Shown here in pieces: positions 45,102 through 53,405 of a DNA stretch of 64,000 nucleotides. Below the pieces are notes generated by a model. The model had not been told where the DNA came from. It ran no database searches and saw nothing but the letters and a program-made list of their open reading frames with translations. Within the stretch, counting starts at the first letter, position 1. Each line of letters begins with the position of its first letter. The position numbers were made by a program, and so were the translations under genes. Source of the stretch: a bacterium (GTDB lineage: Bacteria; Arandabacterota; Arandabacteria; Arandabacterales; Arandabacteraceae); assembly GCA_029933125.1 (NCBI GenBank), contig JAOZOU010000009.1, positions 25,074 through 89,073 of the forward strand, written 5' to 3'.

Positions 45102-45668
45102 CTACCTGGCGGGCACTATTCTCATCTCTGATATGACCCAGCGGTTGTCTTCAAGAGACAGGGAAACGAAGACAAATTGCTTGGTGACAGCTCCGTTTCT
45201 GTACCTGCACACTCTCTCAAGAAGGGCGGAAGGATGTCCACGTTTGATTTTCGTCCCAGCAGTTTTGACAAAATTCATGCTCGTAGTCTGGGCTCGCCTC
45301 AGGTACTGTGAGAGCAGATAGTAAGCTTGACTCCTGGTAAACAACCCGCCGCGCGGTCCCCCCTCACCAAAATCTAGCCGCACTCTCCCTTTCCCAAAAT
45401 ACCCTACAAATGCCTCGGGCCTACTCGAGTGGAAACCCCTTGCTACCGCCTTAAAGATATCATGGGGTTCTATCTCTGCTCGAGCCCTACCGTGACGCTT
45501 TGGAGCAACTTCGTCTCCTGCTTGGGTGGTTCCGACCCTCGCCTCGCTTGGACCCAAGATCTCCCGAGCAGTGTTCCCTTTGCTTCGGGCTTCACTCCAA
45601 CCTAAATTCACAGTCAGTAGCCCCAAGACCAGAAGGAAGACCGCGCTGACACGAGCTATTCTTACCAT
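45102..45668 (-). CDS. secreted DUF4783-like protein
   Basis: The product is 188 residues from ATG 45668 with GGAGG at 7 nt. It has a signal peptide (RIARVSAVFLLVLGLLTVNL). A small alpha+beta domain (about 70-185) has HDIFKAVARGFHSSRPEAFV, GLFTRSQAYYLLSQYLR, FVKTAGTKIKRGHPSA and NGAVTKQFVFVSLSLEDNRW followed by VISEMRI. This fits DUF4783 (NTF2-like fold) known from FCB bacteria. The function is unknown. It is 31 bp ahead of the sensor kinase and probably cotranscribed, so it may be a periplasmic partner. Confidence 0.75.
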   Translation of the reverse strand: MVRIARVSAVFLLVLGLLTVNLGWSEARSKGNTAREILGPSEARVGTTQAGDEVAPKRHGRARAEIEPHDIFKAVARGFHSSRPEAFVGYFGKGRVRLDFGEGGPRGGLFTRSQAYYLLSQYLRRAQTTSMNFVKTAGTKIKRGHPSALLERVCRYRNGAVTKQFVFVSLSLEDNRWVISEMRIVPAR

Positions 45669-45829
45669 TCTGCGTCCTCCGAGAGTCTTCGATTGCAATA
45701 GTCGTGCCAGCAATCTCAGCCATCTCCCTTCTCTAAGGGGCTATCAAACATAGACTTACCCATAGGTATGATTCGACACCCATAATAAATGTCTTAAATG
45801 AAAGCCAAGATGTCCACCAAAAGGTACAT

Positions 45830-46726
45830 TTAGCGCCTGCGCACTGGCGACTTGTTGTACCATTCGATAAGAATTGGGCTCGCAACGAAAATGGAAGAAT
45901 ATGTACCAACTATGACACCGACGAGCAGCGCAAAGGAGAAATCACGCAAGACCTCGCCGCCCATTGTGAAAAGGAACAGGACCACGATCAAGGTCGTGAG
46001 TGACGTCATTATGGTTCTGCCAAGTGTCTCATTTATGCTTGAATTCACGACACCGCTATAAGTCTCCTTGTGATATTTCCTGAGGTTCTCCCTTATACGA
46101 TCAAAAACCACAATGGTATCGTTGAGCGAGTAACCCACTATCGTGAGGAAGGCAGCAATGACTGCAAGCGATATCTCCCTTCCCGTAAGTGAGAAAAGGC
46201 CAAGGGTAACAAGGACATCATGGAAAAGAGCTGCAACTGCAGCAATTGCAAACCTGAACTGAAAACGAAAGGCAATATATCCGAGGATGGCTATGAGTGA
46301 GCTTATGATTGCCCAGATCGCCTTCCTTCCGAGCTCGCCCCCAATCTTAGGACCGACCAATTCCTCACGCCTCACCTCGAATTGATTGTTGGGCAAGGTT
46401 TCGGCAAGCGATTTCTTAATGGCTTCAGCTACATCGACCTCCTCGCTGTAAGGTGCTCTGATGAGAAATTCATTGCCAGTGGCAAAAGCCTGGATTTCAG
46501 ACTTACCGTATCCGCTTTGATCCAATGCCTGCCGAATCTGCTCGGTTTCAACAGGCCCATTGAAACGGACTTGAAGAAGAACACCACCTTCAAAATCGAT
46601 GCTTAAATCTGGACCGCCTTTTGCTATGAGTGAGACAAGCCCTGCTCCAATGACAAGACCTGAAAGAAGGAATGCACGCCGCCTTGCGCCAATAAAGTTG
46701 ATATGCGTCTTACCGAAAAAGCGCAT
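45830..46726 (-). CDS. secF: protein translocase subunit SecF
   Basis: SecF works with SecD in proton-driven completion of Sec export. The product is 298 residues with six membrane segments. Motifs are KGGPDLSIDFEGGVLLQVRF after TM1, LGRKAIWAIISSLIAILGYIA, VTLGLFSLTGREISLAVIAAFLTIVGYSLNDTI split over TM segments, then VVFDRIREN and NETLGRTIMTSLTTLIV. The length is normal. Start ATG 46726 follows GAGG, 11 bp after the stop of secD. Confidence 0.97.
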   Translation of the reverse strand: MRFFGKTHINFIGARRRAFLLSGLVIGAGLVSLIAKGGPDLSIDFEGGVLLQVRFNGPVETEQIRQALDQSGYGKSEIQAFATGNEFLIRAPYSEEVDVAEAIKKSLAETLPNNQFEVRREELVGPKIGGELGRKAIWAIISSLIAILGYIAFRFQFRFAIAAVAALFHDVLVTLGLFSLTGREISLAVIAAFLTIVGYSLNDTIVVFDRIRENLRKYHKETYSGVVNSSINETLGRTIMTSLTTLIVVLFLFTMGGEVLRDFSFALLVGVIVGTYSSIFVASPILIEWYNKSPVRRR

Positions 46727-46737
46727 CTCTTACCTCG

Positions 46738-48396
46738 CTATATGCTAAGTTTAGTCAATCTCCGAGCACTTGTGATAGCATCAAAGATTGCTCGTGTGAC
46801 AACAATCGCTGTAAACATGCTTGCAAGGATACCGATTGAAAGTGTCACAGCAAAACCCTTAATGGGTCCAGTGCCGAATTGATAGAGCACAGCAGCTGTT
46901 ATCAAAGTTGTAACGTTTGCATCGAGAATAGTTACGAATGCACGTGAATATCCATCCTTTATGGCACGCCTTACGGTTTTGCCAGCACCTAGCTCCTCCC
47001 TGATCCTTTCAAAAATCAAAACGTTTGCATCGACCGCCATTCCAATTGTAAGAATTATACCTGCGATTCCTGGAAGAGTAAGTGTACCCCTGAAACCGGC
47101 GAGAGCAGCCATAAGAATAAAGAGATTAAGCGCAAGAGCGAGAACTGCCAGCAGGCCAGAAAGGTTGTAGTACATAATCATAAAGATAGCAACTGCTATG
47201 CCACCTGCAATTGCCGCCCTCACCCCACGCCTGATTGAATCATTGCCAAGTGAAGGACCAACCGTACGTTCTTCAACAACCTTAAGTGGTGCAGGAAGAG
47301 CTCCAGCTTCGAGAACAATCTGGAGGTCTTTCGCCTGTTCAGCAGTGAACTTTCCAGTTATGGAAGCAGCACCTCTTATCTTCTCCCTTATCCTTGGAGC
47401 AGAATGAACCTTCCCATCGAGTACAATCGCAAGTCTGCTGCCAACATTCTCACCGGTCACCCGCGAGAAAATTGCTCTTCCAGTTCTGTTGAACTGGAGC
47501 GAGACTCCGGGAGCATTGGGATACTGAGGATCAAGGCCCCACCTTACTGTTGCAGACTTAAGATACTGCCCTGTTATGGCTGCCTTCCTTTTTACAAGAT
47601 ATACACGCTGGAACTTGCCTTCTCTTCCCTGCTCAACATCGCGATTCCAGAGAATCTCAACATCAGGCGGAATCAAACCCCGCTTCTCAGCGAGCTCAAA
47701 AATCCGCTCAACGATTGGAATATCCTGTTCGGAGACTATGGCATCCTCATGGGTACCAACACGCACAAACTGTATCATTGAGCTCAGCGTTCTGCCCTCT
47801 CCAGCCTCTGCTTCCATCTCAGCTCGCAAACCAGTTGTGTCCATCTCGCTTGCGAGCTCCTTAAGCTGAGCTTCAACATCAACCTCTTCCTTGCCTGCTG
47901 TCAGTGCTGTAATCTCATCCTTAAGTTCTTCGTCTATCTTGGTAATGAGTTTCCTAAAGTCATCGCCTTCTTTTACGAGCTTAAACTCAAGTAGAGCAGT
48001 CTGTCCTATGAGTTGCTTGGCTCGCTTCTCATCAGTTATGCCGGCAAGCTGAACAACTATGCGGTCGTTACCCTGCTTCTGGATGACAGGCTCGGAAACG
48101 CCGAACTTATCAACTCTATTGCGAATGATGAGCTCGGCTCTGTCAACAACAGATCGCAAATCCGTGCCCTGCTCGAGACCCGACTTATCAACCTCAAGCA
48201 CGAGATGCATCCCACCTCGCAGATCAAGCCCGAGGTGAATCGCCCTCTTTTCAAGTTCCCGAAGCTGAGCCTCTTCCAGAGCGGCCCTCTCCTCCTCGCT
48301 CATCGTGGCGAGTTTGAGCGTTGGGTAGAGGTAATAGATGGCAACAGCCAAGATGGCAAGAATAAGAAGTGCTCTCCATTTGAGGGTTCTATCCAT
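46738..48396 (-). CDS. secD: protein translocase subunit SecD
   Basis: SecD is the large subunit of SecDF. The product is 552 residues. It has TM1, then GLDLRGGMHLVLEVD (P1 head), a large periplasmic part, and VSLQFNRTGRAIFSRVTGEN before the C-terminal membrane block (YYNLSGLLAVLALALNLFIL, TLPGIAGIILTIGMAVDANV, LIFERIREEL). Length and motif order are normal. Start ATG 48396 follows AAGG at 7 nt. The upstream region has three inverted repeats. Confidence 0.97.
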   Translation of the reverse strand: MDRTLKWRALLILAILAVAIYYLYPTLKLATMSEEERAALEEAQLRELEKRAIHLGLDLRGGMHLVLEVDKSGLEQGTDLRSVVDRAELIIRNRVDKFGVSEPVIQKQGNDRIVVQLAGITDEKRAKQLIGQTALLEFKLVKEGDDFRKLITKIDEELKDEITALTAGKEEVDVEAQLKELASEMDTTGLRAEMEAEAGEGRTLSSMIQFVRVGTHEDAIVSEQDIPIVERIFELAEKRGLIPPDVEILWNRDVEQGREGKFQRVYLVKRKAAITGQYLKSATVRWGLDPQYPNAPGVSLQFNRTGRAIFSRVTGENVGSRLAIVLDGKVHSAPRIREKIRGAASITGKFTAEQAKDLQIVLEAGALPAPLKVVEERTVGPSLGNDSIRRGVRAAIAGGIAVAIFMIMYYNLSGLLAVLALALNLFILMAALAGFRGTLTLPGIAGIILTIGMAVDANVLIFERIREELGAGKTVRRAIKDGYSRAFVTILDANVTTLITAAVLYQFGTGPIKGFAVTLSIGILASMFTAIVVTRAIFDAITSARRLTKLSI

Positions 48397-48470
48397 CCTC
48401 TAACCTTCCACTGGACGTTATAACCAATTAAACTTAGTGCCTGGCTTAAGTCTATGTGATTAAAGATACA

Positions 48471-48486
48471 AGCCGCTACAGCGGCT
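48471..48486. promoter_or_regulatory. perfect 6-bp hairpin upstream of secD
   Basis: AGCCGC (48471-48476), loop TACA, GCGGCT (48481-48486). It lies in the divergent region, 75-90 bp upstream of secD and upstream of the promoter of the gene at 48655. There is no T-run. Confidence 0.5.
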
Positions 48487-48501
48487 GCTAACCAGCAAAT
48501 T

Positions 48502-48535
48502 CTAACGTGTTAGTTTAAGTGACGCTCAAAAGCGT
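48502..48535. promoter_or_regulatory. two further dyads between secD and its divergent neighbour
   Basis: CTAAC GT GTTAG (48502-48513) is a compact operator-like dyad. ACGCT CAAA AGCGT (48522-48535) is a small hairpin. With the hairpin at 48471 they make three inverted repeats within 65 bp. Confidence 0.45.
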
Positions 48536-48561
48536 GTCAACCGATAATTGCGGTAATGCCG

Positions 48562-48590
48562 TTGACAATACCAGCTTCGGAGATTACAAT
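48562..48590 (+). promoter_or_regulatory. sigma70-type promoter of the gene at 48655
   Basis: A perfect TTGACA (48562-48567) and TACAAT (48585-48590) are 17 bp apart. Transcription would start near 48597. This rules out the upstream ATG 48556 as a start and supports ATG 48655. Confidence 0.7.
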
Positions 48591-48654
48591 CAAACTGGAG
48601 CTAGCCTTCAAGAAGCAGGAGCTGTTGACAGGATTCCGCGGACGTATACCCACA

Positions 48655-49437
48655 ATGCCGAGTCATTTCGGAGCAATCGGATTGCCAATGGAAAGCGCCG
48701 AGGAAATGGAGGAGCTGCTCGATAGGGTGATCGACAAGTGTGAAAGCCTCAACGTCGAGGGTGGACGCTATCTTTACTGGGCGGCTCCGAGTGGCGCTGA
48801 GTTGTGGATCCAGGTTGATACCAATGGTGACTACATTGGCATAAATCCCCACTTCTGGGGTAAATCTCGCTTTCGGGCACGTATCGAGAGGTCGCTGGTT
48901 CGATCGGACTTCACCGAGCTCGACGGTTCATATCTCATTCGCCTGGTCAGCGATGAAGTTGGCGTAGATGGTTTGCCCATCGTCTTCGACGTACCAGACT
49001 TCAAACTTCACCACCGTAGCCTTCCTGAGATTGTCACCTTCCAGCTCACCGCCTTTGCGCATGATGAGTTGGAGATCTTCGAATCCGAAGAGGCTTTCAA
49101 TGAAGCCGAGGAGGAGGAATGGGAGGAATCTGAAGGCACAAAGTTTGGACTTGCGCCTAATTTCTTCCTCGTTCCAAGCTTCTTCCTACCGTCGGGTGAG
49201 CGGCCGCAAGTGCCTGAACCCTTTGCATTTTTCGCAGGATTCGTCCTCGAGGCTGAGAAGAGAGTTACCAGGTTGACGGGAAAGAGCTTCTGGCGGGCTT
49301 CGGTCAAGACATTCCCAGGAATCTTCGATGTTGTGATCGAACCGACGATGCTTACAACCGAGCCCAAGGTTGGAGGGGTGGTCAAAGGATACTTCTATCT
49401 TTCTGGCCGACTCGCCATTGAAGACCAGCAGGAATAG
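48655..49437 (+). CDS. uncharacterised acidic cytoplasmic protein
   Basis: The product is 260 residues from ATG 48655. The N-terminus MPSHFGAIGLPMESAEEMEE resembles a family of uncharacterised bacterial proteins that begin with SHF-AIGFP. Next come GGRYLYWAAPSGAELWIQVD and GINPHFWGKSRFRARIERS. The middle has a very acidic stretch (about 155-175, EEAFNEAEEEEWEESEG). The last third includes FFAGFVLEAEKRVTRLTG. There is no signal or membrane segment. Function is unknown. It is divergent from secD, and its last 56 bp overlap the convergent membrane gene. Confidence 0.75.
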   Translation: MPSHFGAIGLPMESAEEMEELLDRVIDKCESLNVEGGRYLYWAAPSGAELWIQVDTNGDYIGINPHFWGKSRFRARIERSLVRSDFTELDGSYLIRLVSDEVGVDGLPIVFDVPDFKLHHRSLPEIVTFQLTAFAHDELEIFESEEAFNEAEEEEWEESEGTKFGLAPNFFLVPSFFLPSGERPQVPEPFAFFAGFVLEAEKRVTRLTGKSFWRASVKTFPGIFDVVIEPTMLTTEPKVGGVVKGYFYLSGRLAIEDQQE

Positions 49438-51411
49438 CCTGGCAACTGTTGGCAGTGCCTTCGAGGTCATGCACCTTCCAGAGGGTGTATTCGTGATTCC
49501 TAGCTACTAACTTGAATGCCGCACTCTCCGTGGCGAGCGCCGCCGCAAGGGGCATCTCATGGTCAAGGATGAGGTAATTGATCTTTGCTGTTCTCAGACG
49601 TTGCCTAAGTCTCTGGGTCACTGTCTCGGCTTCAAGTATCTCGTGCGCTTCACTGTACGTGAGTGTTCCAAGTCCCCTGTAGGCAGCCGGGTAAGCTTCG
49701 GGGACGAAGGCTGCAACCTTACGCATGACTTCAATTGGTCCAAGCACAAATCCCTGGGGACCGGGTTCGGTATCGAGGACATGGAAGATCTCAATCTCTG
49801 CAGCTGATGCTCTTCCCCGGTCACGCATGTGATAAGCATTCTTGAGATAATTGACTGGATTGAAACGACCGAGCCCAAGCGCTATCACGAGAACCAAAAG
49901 ATAGTTCAGAAGGGGACGAAACTTCATTCTCAGAACAAAGAATGCGATTATGAATCCCCACGGAAGTAGCCAAGTTAGGCGAATTACCATCTTTGCAGTG
50001 ACGATCTGTGTGAGGAGTGAGGTCCCAGCTGGGGTGAAGCTCCCCAAAACGACCGCCGCACTTAAGACGAACAGGAACCTGGCACATCGGCTCCTCCAGA
50101 AAGCGAGCAGGGCCCATAACAAGACCAACCCAGCGACTGCCAGCGGGAAACGCGTGATATAGGATGGATTGGTTATCCATAAGGTTCTCCCCAGTCTCAC
50201 GATCTTTGGCAGGCTGCGTAAATTGGGAGGGAAGCTGCTGCCTGGTATATATATATATCAGGTTGCTCGTTAACCCACTCACCCCAGGCAAGCTGCGACC
50301 TGTATTGCTCAACCTTAAGACTTGCCACCGTGCTCCCCCTACCACCCAGAACAATCAGCGAGCACACAATGAAAGGCATAACAATGAGCACCAGACTCTT
50401 TGCGCTCACCCGTCGCCCGATAAACTCGATCAGGGCAAATGGCACAATCCCAAGTGCACACCAGGCAACTCCAAGCGGATGAATGAGCGAAGTAGAGCTC
50501 GCAACGAGGAGATAAATGAGAAGGAGGCTCCTGAAGCCGGGACTCGACTCACGCTCAGCACGCAGTAGCCTGAGCCCAAGAACAATTCCGATTGGCACAA
50601 GGAGGGCGAAGCAGGCAGCCTTATCCTGCACGGTTCGACAAAAGAAGACCCATCCGATGTTGTTCACGGGGAAGATAGCACTCAAGAAGAATAGCACCTG
50701 GAAGCATGTTGCCAGTGCTGCTGAATGGTCTGACCGAAAGATCTCGCGAGCCAGGCTGTATATTCCGAGAACACCAAAGGCCACGATGAGGGGTGGGAGA
50801 TAGACCTGATGGCATCTGGCGGGTTCAATGCCTGCCATCCTGCCAAGAGATGCTTCCACTACCCACCATGCGCCATAAAGTGCTCTGGGCGAAGGAGGAT
50901 TGCCCATGTCGGCTATTGGCTCTTCGGAAAGCATCGGCTTGCCATCAACATAGTCGGCGATGTAGGCAAGGTAATACCAGTCATCACTGTTCCGCGGAGT
51001 AAGCAAGGTGATCAAGGCGGCGCCGATGGCAAGGACCACTATGAATTTTTCAACACTGCTCAGACACGGCAGGCAGAGCAAAGCACGTTTCTTATCGCTC
51101 CCTCTTACAACTTTAATCACGACACCCAAGAGCAACCCACCACTAACCACCAGCATCCCGACTATTACCCATACCAGTCTCAACTTGAGCATCAAGCCAA
51201 CCATGCTCACCAGAAGCCACAGGCAAAGACCGAGACTCAGGAAAATGGCAATCTCTTGGATCTTAAGCGAGTCCTCACCACGTTCACGTAGGAGCCAAAG
51301 AGAAAGCCCTGGAAGACCTACGGCACTTGTTGCAAGCAGATAAAAGCGGAAGGGTTGACTCAGATGTACAAGAGCCGCCAGTATGGCTCCAGTCACGAAA
51401 ACAAACAGCAT
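49382..51411 (-). pseudogene. polytopic membrane protein gene split by a frameshift in a TA repeat (possibly phase-variable)
   Basis: Two open frames lie end to end. The 5' frame (51411 to 50197) encodes about 9-10 membrane segments, beginning MLFVFVTGAILAALV and including RNSDDWYYLAYIADYVDGK and RTVQDKAACFALLVP. It ends shortly after EQPDIYIYQAAASLP. The 3' frame (to 49382) encodes further membrane segments and a soluble C-terminal domain (INYLILDHEMPLAAAL). Removing one TA unit from the repeat at 50246-50258 joins them as DIYIPGSSFPPNLRSLPKIV and gives 675 codons; the 2030-bp span has exactly 2 extra bases. The parts alone look truncated. It resembles DUF6077 or glycosyltransferase-like membrane proteins (weak). 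ATG 51411 follows AAGG at 7 nt. Confidence 0.75.
50246..50258. repeat. (TA)6T dinucleotide tract inside a coding region
   Basis: Thirteen bases of pure TA repeat lie exactly where the reading frame of the membrane protein gene changes. Loss of one unit restores a single frame. Confidence 0.9.
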
Positions 51412-51533
51412 TGACGACCTTTGTGCCACTTTGGTTTCGCCTTGCTGGGTAGATGGATCATACGCATTGTACCACGTCTTGAGGCTCGCTTCAACGAGAT
51501 GCGAGGGTGGGTACTGGGGTGTGCAGCCTAAAG

Positions 51534-53276
51534 CTACTGGATATAGCCGAGGGCTTTGAGGCGTTTGATCTCCTCGGGGGTAAGTTTTGTTGCGGCCTTG
51601 CCTTGCAGATATTTCTTTCCTGGAAGCCACCAGATGTAGGCCGAAGGCGTGGCAGATTGACGACTTGAATCGAAATTCCTCGGCAGCCCAATGGCTTCAC
51701 GGCTTGCCAGGGTAAAACTTTTGGCTGTCTGCTTACCATCCCTGCCAACATAGATAGGGCCATCGCCTGTGACTTCGAAATTTACGCTTGCTCCTTGAGG
51801 CTCAACGTCAAAAAGCACTATTTGCTGTGTCTTGGGCTTTACCTCAACCTTGAAGCAGGTGCTGTCGGGGCAGATCTCTATCGAGGTACCCTCGCCAGCA
51901 ACAAACCTTTCAACCTGCCTGAGCCTTCCCCCATCCACTCTAACTCTGGCTGCGAAATTGTCTTTCTTCGTACCAGTAAACCCAAGACGCCATCCCCCAA
52001 CACTTATTCCAGGGACTCGTTGAAGGAGAGCCAGGAGAGAATCGCCCATTTCAGATTCTCTCCCCCAGAGGTTAACTGTCTCAGCAGGATCATCTTTAAG
52101 ATTATAGAGACGGATGATTCCCGTTGAAGGCTCAATCATAATCTTCCAACCTAAGCTCCTAATGCCCTTACTATCCGGTGACTTCTTAAGTGTACTCTCT
52201 GAAAGATCATATTCAGGTGGTAAAAGCCTGTCTGGAGGGACAGCGTCTCGCTTTCCTTCTACGAGCCTAACAAGATTGCGCCCTTCCCGGTGATGCTTGT
52301 CATCGAGATGGGTAAGGGCCGCAATCGTCGGCGTAAGATCGACAAGACTAACCTGATCCTCGATCCGTCTTCCCTTTGGAAATTCAACAGGGTTGCTGAA
52401 GATGAGCGGCACTCGTATCTCCTCATCATAGACGCTGTGCCCATGTGAGCCAAAACCATGCTCCCAGAAAGCCTCACCATGATCGGCAGTGATAATGATG
52501 ACGCTGTTTTCTCTCAATCCAGCCTTGTCGAGATAGTCAAGGAGGCGTGATAGTTCATGGTCCACAAAACGAATGCAGGCATCGTAGTATGCCACATCTT
52601 TTTCAACCACCTCATCCGGCGGCTTGTGAAAGTCTGATCTTCGTGCCTGCTGCTTGACGACAAGAACGTGCGAAGCCCCTCCAGTTACCAGGTCGATGTA
52701 CTTCACAGGAGGGCGATATGGCCAATGGGTATCAAAGTAGTGGATCATCAGAAAGAAAGGCTCGGTCGCAGCATTGATCATATCAATTGCATCTGAAGTG
52801 GTCTTTTCTGCATCACGCTTGTACTTGGCTGCCTCGCTCACCTGGTCAAAGCCTGATAACACCTTAAACCTGCCCGTTATCCCGAGCATGTTTACGATTG
52901 CCATAGTTCTATATCCTGAGGCCTGGAGCATCTCAGCGAGGGTAACTATGGATTCGGGCATCACAGCTTCCCAATCCACAACACCATGCTGGAATGGATA
53001 GAGACCGGTAAGGAAACTTGAAAACGATGTCTTGGTCCACGGCGCAGCTGCCACAGCATTATCAAAAACGATACTCTCACGAGCAAGACTGTCTATGTTT
53101 GGAGATGTTGGGCGACCATAGCCATAGCATCCAAGATGATCGGGCCGGAGAGCATCGATCACAATGAGGATGACATTGGGATGATCAAGTTCATGGGATG
53201 ACATACACGTAAGCAAAAGAGGTGCCACGAGTGCGAGTGCTAGGATGAGATAAGATCTTAACTTGTAGCATCCCAT
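51534..53276 (-). CDS. sulfatase-like lipoprotein with C-terminal extension
   Basis: The product is 580 residues from ATG 53276, with AGGGG at 7 nt. The signal peptide (LRSYLILALALVAPLLLTC) ends in a lipobox with Cys24. The sulfatase/alkaline phosphatase core runs to about 395: NVILIVIDALRPDHLGCYGY (metal Asp41), WTKTSFSSFLTGLYPFQHG, FDTHWPYRPP and IITADHGEAFWEHGFGSHG. The nucleophile position is Thr81 (TKTSF), not Cys or Ser of formylglycine sulfatases. Residues about 400-560 form a beta-rich extension not found in the paralogue at 27300. The C-terminus KRLKALGYIQ matches LKSLGYVN of that paralogue. It is near GT-like membrane proteins, as the other one is. The substrate is unknown. Confidence 0.88.
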   Translation of the reverse strand: MGCYKLRSYLILALALVAPLLLTCMSSHELDHPNVILIVIDALRPDHLGCYGYGRPTSPNIDSLARESIVFDNAVAAAPWTKTSFSSFLTGLYPFQHGVVDWEAVMPESIVTLAEMLQASGYRTMAIVNMLGITGRFKVLSGFDQVSEAAKYKRDAEKTTSDAIDMINAATEPFFLMIHYFDTHWPYRPPVKYIDLVTGGASHVLVVKQQARRSDFHKPPDEVVEKDVAYYDACIRFVDHELSRLLDYLDKAGLRENSVIIITADHGEAFWEHGFGSHGHSVYDEEIRVPLIFSNPVEFPKGRRIEDQVSLVDLTPTIAALTHLDDKHHREGRNLVRLVEGKRDAVPPDRLLPPEYDLSESTLKKSPDSKGIRSLGWKIMIEPSTGIIRLYNLKDDPAETVNLWGRESEMGDSLLALLQRVPGISVGGWRLGFTGTKKDNFAARVRVDGGRLRQVERFVAGEGTSIEICPDSTCFKVEVKPKTQQIVLFDVEPQGASVNFEVTGDGPIYVGRDGKQTAKSFTLASREAIGLPRNFDSSRQSATPSAYIWWLPGKKYLQGKAATKLTPEEIKRLKALGYIQ

Positions 53277-53295
53277 ATTCAAACCCCTTTCGAAA

Positions 53296-53324
53296 ATCGT
53301 ATCAAACCTACGAGCAGAGTGCAA
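53296..53324 (-). promoter_or_regulatory. possible promoter of the second sulfatase-like gene
   Basis: On the minus strand TTGCAC (53319-53324) is 17 bp from TACGAT (53296-53301). The TTG at 53324 would otherwise be taken as a start codon. Transcription would begin near 53289. Confidence 0.45.
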
Positions 53325-53363
53325 TCGCTCTCCACCTTTGATTGCCTGCCAGGGAGGTTTCGC

Positions 53364-53405
53364 ATGGACACCCGCCCAACACCCTTGCTAAAATGCCCAA
53401 GATGA
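53364..53405 (+). CDS. possible 13-codon leader peptide
   Basis: ATG 53364 has a strong GGGAGG at 7 nt and encodes MDTRPTPLLKCPR before TGA 53403-53405. Its stop overlaps the ATG at 53402 of the GT39-like gene (ATGA). The GT39-like gene has no ribosome site of its own there, so translation may be coupled through this leader. A base-calling error joining the two frames is the alternative. Confidence 0.4.
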   Translation: MDTRPTPLLKCPR

